Made by a program: the position numbers and the translations under genes. Source: Rodentolepis nana (Eukaryota; Platyhelminthes; Cestoda; Cyclophyllidea; Hymenolepididae). Taken from it: DNA of 29,419 nt. Positions 22,223 to 29,419 of the stretch are shown piece by piece. Positions within the stretch are counted from its first letter, which is position 1. Each line of letters begins with the position of its first letter. The notes under the pieces were generated by a model. That model searched no databases. It was given only the letters and a program-made list of their open reading frames with translations, and had not been told where the DNA came from. Location: positions 1-29,419 of the forward strand of contig UZAE01000233.1 in NCBI GenBank assembly GCA_900617975.1, in the 5' to 3' direction.

Positions 22223-22686
22223 ATTATTGAAATTGCAACTTCGTTCGTAGTTACAACTAATAGGAAATTAAAACTCGTTCAAATATAAATTATACCGTAA
22301 TTCTTACAATTTATAGCATTATATTCATTTAATTTGAGGAATTTTCTTTTCATATGCTAAGTTTATTTTCTCCTGTCAACAATCACCTTTAAAGGCCGCA
22401 ATATGATTTGCTGCTAATTTTACGGCATTACGAAGTCATATGGAAATTATTATTTCGACGATATTATTACCAGAAGAATAAAGTAAATACTTTCCTACCG
22501 TTATTTGAGTGAAAAATAATAATATAGTTAAAAAAAAGTTTAATCAACTAGAAGTTATAATATTTTTAATGAGACATTAAATACCGAATGCTTTGAACTA
22601 TACTTAATTATGAAAAAAACTCCTGTATATTTAGCAGAGCGTTCGAACTTATTTAATTCACTATTTAAATTTAATATCTATTTTAG
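22223..22686. other. AT-rich 5' flank of the LRRC9-type gene with splice acceptor at its end
   Basis: Very AT-rich. It ends in ATATCTATTTTAG (AG at 22685-22686), a good acceptor 16 nt before the favoured start codon. This suggests a 5'UTR intron or trans-splicing. Confidence 0.5.
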
Positions 22687-22702
22687 CTCTACCAAATGTA
22701 TC

Positions 22703-25700
22703 ATGGATTCCTTAAGTCCCGATGTTGCGAAAGAAACAGGGGCATTAAATAAAATACACGATGGTGACTCAAACGAAGAAGAAATACTTAACCTATTTTT
22801 TACTCCCTTACCACCAGAAAAAATTTTAAAGTTATTTACGAATCTGGTTGAATTGGTTTTCATTGGACAACAAGTTAAAGAACTGTCTTTTTTGAAATAT
22901 TGCCCCAAACTCAAAAAATTATGGATCTGTGAAGGTGGATTAAAATCTATGCAAGGTGTTCGATGCGCAGAAATTTTGGAAGAATTGGTGCTATTCGATA
23001 ACATGATTAAGCATATTGAAGACCTTAGTTCAACGACTACTCTTCGTCGACTTTGGGTTAATGACAATGAAATTGTTACTCTGACTGAAATTGAAAATCT
23101 AACAAATGTCGTTGATCTAAATCTTGCTGGAAACCAAATTTCCCGATTAAACAACTTACTAGCGCCCCTATCTAATTTGGAGACACTAAATATCTCCCAT
23201 AACTTACTCTATGACCTTCAAGACATCTTTCTTCTTTCTAATTTGCCGAAACTAAAATCCCTGAGTCTAAATGATTCCGAGTATCCGCCATCAATTATTT
23301 CACTGCAGCCACATATTCTATTGGCTCTATCATATCAAATACCCCAGTTGGATGCCATTGATGGCATTCGCTTGGATAAACCCTTCCGTTTCCTCATAGA
23401 CTCAATAATCCGTGATAAGAAGCTCTTTTTCTACTCCATATTCCGACATCGACATAATCAACTACTGAAATGTAAACGAGATCTTAAGAAATTCAGAAAT
23501 TGTCTTTCAAAATATATCTTAGAAAAAATTCGTTTATTAGAGCTCCAAGCCAAATTGATCGAGTCCTACATTGAACAAGCTCCCAAAATTGAAATAATGA
23601 AGTTGAGGAAGTCATTAGTTGGTGTTCGAGATAAGATAACTTTTTGGAAGAACAGATTAGAAGACATTGAATATGAAATTGGTCGGTCTGCCAGTTGTAG
23701 CCTAAATCGCTGTCTCTGCACTGCAGAACTTCAGATGTTCGGATGTCTATCTATTGATTCAATTTATAAATCGTCAGATCTGTTCAGCTTTTGTGAAAAT
23801 TTTCTCCGGATGAGAGTATGCTGGCATGACAAATCCTTCGAGTTCTTCACCAAAATGGACCTGAAAAATATCTGGCACATTCAAAATGCTCTTTTAAATG
23901 AACGTCGGCGTTCAATTCAGTCAGGATTTGATGATATTTTACTGTATGATGGGTTTTTTTCAACCGACAAAGACTTTTGTCTTCTTGGGGAAATTTTGAG
24001 GTGTGGTTTTTCGAATGAAGGTGCTGCTGGACATTTCAGATTTGTGTCTCTTTTAAATAAGCTTCTACCGCCTGATAAGTTAACCACGGGAAGGTTGTGC
24101 AATATTTCTTTTATTATCCTAGTTGTTCGTGCCATTAAAAGGGAGAAAGATGATTACGTTAAGACTGGAATTATGCTCCCTTCTACAAACTCTACCTCCT
24201 CTAATGGAAAACGACAACTTTGTGGTTGCTCTCTAGCGCACTTTGAATATGATTTCAATGACTGCGATAACGTTTTTCCTGAATTTATTGCTGAGATACA
24301 ATTCATTTCAAGGTCTGCTATTACTCAGGCAACAGTGAATTACAATGATATTGCTGACTTGGCAGAGGAAATGGAAGACCTAAAGTCTATTCCCAATTTG
24401 CCCAATCCTCCTAATCTTTCTGAAAGCAGTGTAGTGGAAGCCTTGCATCACACGTGGTTCACGTCTGTAGATCCTAAGAAATTGAGTTCAGTGACCAATT
24501 TAAATTTCTTTGGAACTGAATTCCGTTATTTTCAAAGTTTGAAAGAACTGACTTCTCTAACAAGACTTAGTCTCTCAAATTGCAATTTACAAGATCTGCA
24601 AGGCCTCAGTTTAAACTTTCTTGAGATCTTAGATGTTAGCCATAATTCGATTTCTACTTTCAGAGGTCTGGGCCACTGTCCATCTCTCTACTCATTGAAT
24701 GCAGACTGGAATCTTCTCACGAATTTGGAAGAGGAAGTTGGAAATCTACTATACGTCACTAAAAGATTAGTCAATATTCAAATTGAGTTCAATCCGTGGA
24801 TTTGCTGTCGAACTTCAAACGAATATGCTCTTAAGCTATTTTTGAATTTAGCTTGTGATGGGAGGTCACAGGATGAGATTCATATCGAAAGTAAAGAAAT
24901 TTTTTTACACCGCCATTCATTCTCAAAGTCTGCAAGGTATATGCTAACTCTTTGGCCAGTGACTAAAATACTTGATGGGGATTGTTCTCACAATATACGG
25001 AATTTGGATATTTTTATGAAAACAATCCAAATTTGGAACCATCTGCATCCTGTTACTTCAGGTGCATTTAAATCCTTGAAGGCTCTCTATCTAGACGGCG
25101 TACGATTGACTGACCTCCGATTCCTAAGTGGACTAGAAGAGCTAGAAGAGCTTTCAGTTGAAAGCAGCAGTCTTCCATCTCTACAAGGAATAGGGGATTT
25201 AAGAAATTTACAGGTTCTTCTTGCTGGTGACAACTTTATAAAATCAATCGCCAATCTTGGATTTAAAGGATTGAAGAACCTGAAAGTTTTAGCATTAGAC
25301 AGTAATGAAATAACTTCCATTGTTCAATTGAAGCATTGTTATTCTTTGGAACAGATTTATATTTCTGGAAATAACATCACAAGTTATCAATCTGTGCTAG
25401 CGTTAAAAAACATACCGGATCTTAAAGTGCTGGATTTGAGATTCAACCCTATTAAGTTAAAATTATCTCAGTACCGACTTAAAACTCTCTATCACCTTCC
25501 TCATCTTCACTATCTTGATGGCAAACAAGTGAACTCTGCTGAATTTAAAGAAGCCAAGGCTCATTTTGATGGTCGACTGACAACTGAATTCTTATTGGCT
25601 TCTCTCAACATCGAAACTCCAGAGGAATTAAGTCATTTCAATTATGTAAATAAGAATATTCGTTCGGTTGAACTGATTCCTGCTGAGGTATTCTCGAATC

Positions 25701-26719
25701 TGCGAATCGTAAATTTGGAAAACAATAAACTTACTTCAATTGAAGGTTTAACGGAATTGAGGAATTTGGAGATCCTCTGGTTATCGGGGAACAGAATTTC
25801 ATCTTTTCACCCTCCTGATCCAAAAGCGACATATTTACCAAAATTGAGCGTCTTATCACTTGAAAGAAATGAACTGAAATCCCTAAATGGTCTCCATTTG
25901 AAGAGAATGCCTTCTATAGAAACGCTATTTCTACAAGACAATGCCTTGACTACAATAAGTGGCTTAACAGGTATGGTAAATTTACAGTATCTAGTCCTTG
26001 ATCGCAATAGGATTCACAAAATTCATCCAAAAGAGATCAGTGGTCTGACTAGTTTGATTGAAATTCATCTGGATAATAACCGACTTCTCGATATTCCACC
26101 TATGGAGAATTTGGAACAGCTGAAGCATATTTATCTAAGCGCAAATCGGTTAGAGAGGCTGGAACATGTTCTGAATAATATGAAGTCGTTAAGTAAACTA
26201 TCACACCTCAGTCTACACGAAAATCCTCTTTCAAAAGTGCCACATTATCGATTGATTGTGTTGAAATATTTACAGAATCTACAATGTCTGGATGGCATAC
26301 ATTGTGACTTAGAGGAAATAAGACTAGCTAAAGTGTTGTTCGAAGAAAATGACGATTCCGAAAATTATGGAAACAGTTCTCACTCACAAATCAAACCTTC
26401 TTGGCCTAGTTCAATAAGTGGTCAAAATCAATCCTTCCTTGAAACACACTCCCGCGCGTCTTTAGAAGTGAAGCCTCACCAAATGAATTTAACTTTCTCT
26501 TCAATTCCCACTTCATCTTCTCTTAATGGTGATATCGATTCCCAACCGTATTTACTTATGAGCAACTCTATGAAGACACGAACAACAGAAAGCACTCGGA
26601 AATCGAAAGTTGTGTCGAAGTCGAACACCAAGCGCGTGGTCATGGTCGTTCCTGGAATAAGCATCAATGCAATGGCCCAATTTGATTCACAAGAGCCAAA
26701 TGTAAATAAGAATAATTAG
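22703..26719 (+). CDS. LRRC9: Leucine-rich repeat protein of the LRRC9 type
   Basis: An uninterrupted frame encodes 1338 residues from the ATG at 22703. An in-frame ATG 31 codons earlier (22610) lies before a splice acceptor and in very AT-rich DNA, so the later start, with its ATGG context, is preferred. SDS22-like repeats occur in four blocks at about residues 45-228, 580-767, 788-943 and 983-1216, each closed by an LRR-cap-like segment such as PQLDAIDG, TKILDGD, LHYLDGK and LQCLDGI. Residues about 243-330 form a long charged helix or coiled coil. Residues about 380-535 are not LRR and resemble a degenerate ADP-ribosyltransferase fold (see findings). The last 120 residues are Ser/Asn-rich and probably disordered. 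Layout and length fit LRRC9 (human protein about 1450 residues), a poorly characterised protein expressed in ciliated cells. The absence of introns over 4 kb is notable beside the intron-split forkhead gene. Confidence 0.82.
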   Translation: MDSLSPDVAKETGALNKIHDGDSNEEEILNLFFTPLPPEKILKLFTNLVELVFIGQQVKELSFLKYCPKLKKLWICEGGLKSMQGVRCAEILEELVLFDNMIKHIEDLSSTTTLRRLWVNDNEIVTLTEIENLTNVVDLNLAGNQISRLNNLLAPLSNLETLNISHNLLYDLQDIFLLSNLPKLKSLSLNDSEYPPSIISLQPHILLALSYQIPQLDAIDGIRLDKPFRFLIDSIIRDKKLFFYSIFRHRHNQLLKCKRDLKKFRNCLSKYILEKIRLLELQAKLIESYIEQAPKIEIMKLRKSLVGVRDKITFWKNRLEDIEYEIGRSASCSLNRCLCTAELQMFGCLSIDSIYKSSDLFSFCENFLRMRVCWHDKSFEFFTKMDLKNIWHIQNALLNERRRSIQSGFDDILLYDGFFSTDKDFCLLGEILRCGFSNEGAAGHFRFVSLLNKLLPPDKLTTGRLCNISFIILVVRAIKREKDDYVKTGIMLPSTNSTSSNGKRQLCGCSLAHFEYDFNDCDNVFPEFIAEIQFISRSAITQATVNYNDIADLAEEMEDLKSIPNLPNPPNLSESSVVEALHHTWFTSVDPKKLSSVTNLNFFGTEFRYFQSLKELTSLTRLSLSNCNLQDLQGLSLNFLEILDVSHNSISTFRGLGHCPSLYSLNADWNLLTNLEEEVGNLLYVTKRLVNIQIEFNPWICCRTSNEYALKLFLNLACDGRSQDEIHIESKEIFLHRHSFSKSARYMLTLWPVTKILDGDCSHNIRNLDIFMKTIQIWNHLHPVTSGAFKSLKALYLDGVRLTDLRFLSGLEELEELSVESSSLPSLQGIGDLRNLQVLLAGDNFIKSIANLGFKGLKNLKVLALDSNEITSIVQLKHCYSLEQIYISGNNITSYQSVLALKNIPDLKVLDLRFNPIKLKLSQYRLKTLYHLPHLHYLDGKQVNSAEFKEAKAHFDGRLTTEFLLASLNIETPEELSHFNYVNKNIRSVELIPAEVFSNLRIVNLENNKLTSIEGLTELRNLEILWLSGNRISSFHPPDPKATYLPKLSVLSLERNELKSLNGLHLKRMPSIETLFLQDNALTTISGLTGMVNLQYLVLDRNRIHKIHPKEISGLTSLIEIHLDNNRLLDIPPMENLEQLKHIYLSANRLERLEHVLNNMKSLSKLSHLSLHENPLSKVPHYRLIVLKYLQNLQCLDGIHCDLEEIRLAKVLFEENDDSENYGNSSHSQIKPSWPSSISGQNQSFLETHSRASLEVKPHQMNLTFSSIPTSSSLNGDIDSQPYLLMSNSMKTRTTESTRKSKVVSKSNTKRVVMVVPGISINAMAQFDSQEPNVNKNN

Positions 26720-26824
26720 GCTCATCAAACCTTATTATTGTTAGTATTTAATGATTTGATATTGAATTACGGTTCATTTCTATTATACTGAATTTGGGAA
26801 CTTGAATGTTAGTAAATGTTACAA

Positions 26825-26830
26825 AATAAA
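26825..26830 (+). terminator. Polyadenylation signal (AATAAA) of the LRRC9-type gene
   Basis: Canonical AATAAA 106 nt after the stop codon. Confidence 0.7.
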
Positions 26831-26961
26831 ATGCCGATGGCCGTTCATCCTGCAACACACATTGAGTATTTTCAACGCATTTGAATGATGGAAAAATAAT
26901 ATCCATAATATTATCTGCAATATATTCAAAAAGTGATTACTTGATTGATGTGCTTCTAAGC

Positions 26962-27214
26962 CTATGAAGGGAAATTTCCACGGTCCATGACATGAATAGA
27001 GGGAAAGTATATTGGACCCTCTCCTTGGAAAATCTTTATTCTACCACCTTCGATTTTGATCAGAATTAAATAGTGCTCTAGGTAACAAGTGCATACTGAA
27101 CGTGTACCGATCGCATTGTTGTCGTGATCTCGTAATGTGCACAAAGACAATTGTGCTACAAGCGCATCAGACACAGCATTATGTTCATCGTTTTTATCAC
27201 TAGCAAAACAAGAA
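26962..27214 (-). CDS. Candidate terminal exon, unknown product
   Basis: On the minus strand a strong acceptor (CTTTCTTGTTTTGCTAG) opens about 84 codons to a TAG at 26964-26962. The start, DKNDEHNAVSDALVAQL, resembles both motif III of DEDDh exonucleases (H-x-A-x-x-D-A) and the N-x-V-A-D-A-L end of gypsy-type RNase H. Neither is supported by what follows (a hydrophobic segment LEHYLILIKIEGG). No upstream exon or polyadenylation signal was identified. It lies tail-to-tail with the LRRC9-type gene. Confidence 0.3.
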
Positions 27215-27548
27215 AGTTGTCATTATTGGAAAGCACCCAAAACTTGGGAAAAGTACAATAAGGGAAGAAATTAGGGCATTAAAAGTCTTAATTCCTATTG
27301 CTTTCCAGATTTTATCCAACAGGTTCTTGGGAACATTCATGAGTGTGATATTCAAAGCCCGTGCAGCTGATCATGGCATTTCGAGACATGTCGTATTTTT
27401 AAACCAACCTGAGCTTGATGATATAGCCATAAACTGATTTTCAAAGTAATAGAGTTTACTTAGTTTGAAGTCTCCTTCAAATTGAGAGATTCAACTAATG
27501 CGTAAGGTTTGCTTCCACATAAACTACAGTCGCCTTTCTTACTGCCAG

Positions 27549-27821
27549 TCATGATTCATCAGCAGCAAACGATGGTTTTGGTGATGGGTGGAGGTAGATG
27601 TAGAAGATTTGGACGTGGTGGAGAGGGAAGTGGAAGGAAAAGTCGTCGACGAGGTTGTGCTGCCAACGAATCCAGCCGCAAAGGAGGAGGACGAGGCGAT
27701 AGAGAGTTGGATGACTGCTGTAGTGGATACTTGGGGTGCCTGGCGAGTCTGTGTGTTGGAATCTTCACAGTCTCCGTTCACAGTCACTCAAGGCCAGAGG
27801 ACGCAAACTCAAAAGTTGTAG
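27549..27821 (+). CDS. Candidate acidic exon with apparent frameshift, unknown product
   Basis: This block is richer in G and C than its surroundings. After an acceptor (CTTTCTTACTGCCAG, ending 27549) one frame reads DSSAANDGFGDG and then stops. The neighbouring frame continues with VEVDVEDLDVVEREVEGKVV and runs to TAG at 27819-27821. Read together these would make one acidic, V/E/D-rich segment ending in ESWMTAVVDTWGAWRV and QGQRTQTQKL. The shift near 27585 may be a sequence error, a decayed gene or a wrong gene model. The minus strand is also open here and would be Ser/Thr-rich, so the strand is not certain. Confidence 0.25.
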
Positions 27822-28059
27822 TTCGATTAAGGTTTCGCTTTTGCCATCAGGAATGCTCAACGTGGAACACGTGACCAAGAATTATGAGGTAAATAAGCTA
27901 TCTAGGTAATCAGTAAAGGGCAGCGAGGGGACCTCACTCTCCAAAAATGAGCTTATTAAGTACTAAAATGAGAAGAATACAGTGATCAAGGAATGAGTTA
28001 GGTTGGTGGGTTGGTTTTAGTTACTTTATATTGCCCTTTAATGGAAAAGAGAATTATTA

Positions 28060-28077
28060 TGTGTGCGCGCGTGTGTG
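28060..28077. repeat. Alternating TG/CG tract
   Basis: TGTGTGCGCGCGTGTGTG is a purine-pyrimidine alternation that can adopt Z-DNA. Confidence 0.8.
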
Positions 28078-28327
28078 AGTGGAATAGAAGAGTTCTGAGT
28101 ATTAAGTTTGGAAGTAGAGTTTGTGCTTTTGATAGTTTTAGTTCATGCTAACAAATGGAGAGTTGATGTACCGATTTTCGGCATCTATACCGTTGCCATG
28201 TCCTCGATAGGTTTAACCCTTTGCACCTTTTTGCTCAAATCTCTATCGCTATGCGTCGCGTAGCACTGAGTTCAGATGGGACTTGTATTTATTACTGCGT
28301 AATAGTAATATTCACATTTACTTATAG

Positions 28328-28474
28328 GTAGATTTCAGCCTTCCCCGAGTGGAGGCACCAATGACAACAGACCTAATACGTGGATCTGTGAAGTCAGGTC
28401 AAGAGATTACCAGTAATGAGAGCGCATCCTATAGTGTTGATTTGAAACCTTACCATTCAATTAAGACCAAAAGG
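28328..28474 (+). CDS. Candidate internal exon, unknown product
   Basis: The segment lies between an acceptor (CACATTTACTTATAG) and a consensus donor (AAAAG|GTAAGA) and is open in one frame for 49 codons (VDFSLPRVEAPMTTDLIRGS at the start). A second frame is open for 28 codons. It could belong with the acidic candidate exon upstream, but the phases do not join simply. Confidence 0.25.
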
Positions 28475-28784
28475 TAAGATTTTAGGGGCTAATTTGCCAT
28501 AGATGTGACTTCTGAATGCCTTCCTTTTGCTCAATCCAAGTGCTATTATTGCTCTGCTTCAACTTCTCATGGAAGGGATTTGTGGCAAATCAATACCACA
28601 ATCAGGTGATAGTTTCGATACTGGCGTACTTCGATTGATTTCTGGGAGGGGCAGCAATTTTAATGGCTGAAACAATTTGAATAGGAAGACTTGGCCAAAT
28701 CCTTGTTATCTGACCTAATAGATAAAGATGAGTCGTGTTCGCTAGTCATTAATATATAACAATAGCTTTATGACAATAATCTGA

Positions 28785-29109
28785 GGGTGTGCGATAGACT
28801 CACCTCCACGTGGTGCACACTGAGCAACGTAAACTCATGCGGCAAAAAAGTCGATAAACCAGCAGTTGACTTCTGAGTTCAAGCTATCATGACCCCACTG
28901 TATGTCATATTTGACTACTTTCACAGTACTCACCTCACCTTTTTTCTACCTTTGTGTCCTCCTCTTTTACATCTTTAAAACACTCTTCTGCCCCCCCCCC
29001 TCTCGACCTTTTTTTTCACTTTGATGTTCCTTCCCCTCTGTGAAGCCTGAAGTCAGCTAAAGGGCTAATGATAACCATCAAAACGCCTGCCATTTGATAT
29101 AAATAAATA
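28785..29109 (+). mobile_element. SINE-like retroposon copy F, with target-site duplication
   Basis: Full-length copy in plus orientation: head GGGTGTGCGATAGACTCACC, a ten-C run at 28991-29000 in the variable tract, conserved body GAAGTCAGCTAAAGGGCTAA, tail AAATAAATAA. ACAATAATCT occurs directly before the head (28773-28782) and directly after the tail (29110-29119), confirming retroposition and both ends. Confidence 0.87.
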
Positions 29110-29119
29110 ACAATAATCT

Positions 29120-29419
29120 AAAGACCTTATTAAGATTGGAAAGTGTACGGCTCAAATTATCACACTTGGAAATTAGTTGCATTTCTTGCGTTTGGGAAGC
29201 AAAGCTTGCCTTGAATGACTTAATTCCAAAAAAGACTATGAGTTTCCAATGAGCGGGTGTGTTCTATTTGATTGGCCATTATCATCAGTCAATGCTTGCT
29301 GGAGAATGGCTACTATCAGACATACTTGGGAAGTGAATTCTCTATTTGTTGTCCAATAAGTAACTGAACGAATAACAATATATGATATGTTATTGTGCAA
29401 AATTAAATATCAACCGGCT
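29120..29419. other. Right edge, nothing recognised
   Basis: AT-rich spacer without an open frame of note. Confidence 0.55.

Noticed and set aside
22678..23154. 158-codon minus-strand frame
   Set aside because: It is antisense to the LRRC9-type coding region and is open because of leucine-codon composition.

Overview
The window looks like AT-rich nuclear DNA of an invertebrate animal, most likely a flatworm. This rests on very short introns (50 and 74 nt in the forkhead gene), splice acceptors lying 16-17 nt before two start codons, sparse genes in long AT-rich spacers, and a repeated SINE-like element. No tRNA, rRNA, CRISPR array or bacterial-style operon was seen. Species and class are inferences.

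Layout: positions 1-7548 are crowded with five copies of one roughly 310-340 bp SINE-like retroposon, all with their (TAAA)n tail towards the left (minus orientation). Between them lie a possible retropepsin-like fragment (minus strand, about 5079-5408), an ambiguous candidate exon (about 5611-5832) and a small coiled-coil gene (6226-6555, plus). Positions 7549-10085 hold a weak minus-strand exon candidate and then non-coding DNA. Positions 10086-11399 carry a three-exon forkhead (Fox) transcription factor gene with a CCAAT cluster upstream and a polyadenylation signal downstream. Positions 13026-13446 (minus) hold a probable two-exon small gene with a 46-nt intron; its C-terminal half faintly resembles borealin. 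From 13447 to 21900 there is no supported gene, only G/C-homopolymer tracts, a 20-bp palindrome and AT-rich spacer. A sixth retroposon copy (21902-22222, plus orientation) precedes a 4-kb uninterrupted coding region (22703-26719, plus) for an LRRC9-type leucine-rich-repeat protein. The right end holds low-confidence exon candidates on both strands and a seventh retroposon copy (28785-29109).

The genes do not form an obvious pathway. Fox is a nuclear regulator, LRRC9 is usually linked to ciliated cells, and the others are unassigned. The most interesting points are: (1) a SINE-like family with precise target-site duplications whose antisense strand carries a near-perfect 5' splice site; (2) a segment between LRR blocks of the LRRC9 protein that resembles a degenerate PARP/ADP-ribosyltransferase fold; (3) a small gene on the minus strand visible only after removing a 46-nt intron; (4) possible spliced-leader or 5'UTR splicing just before the start codons of the two clearest genes.
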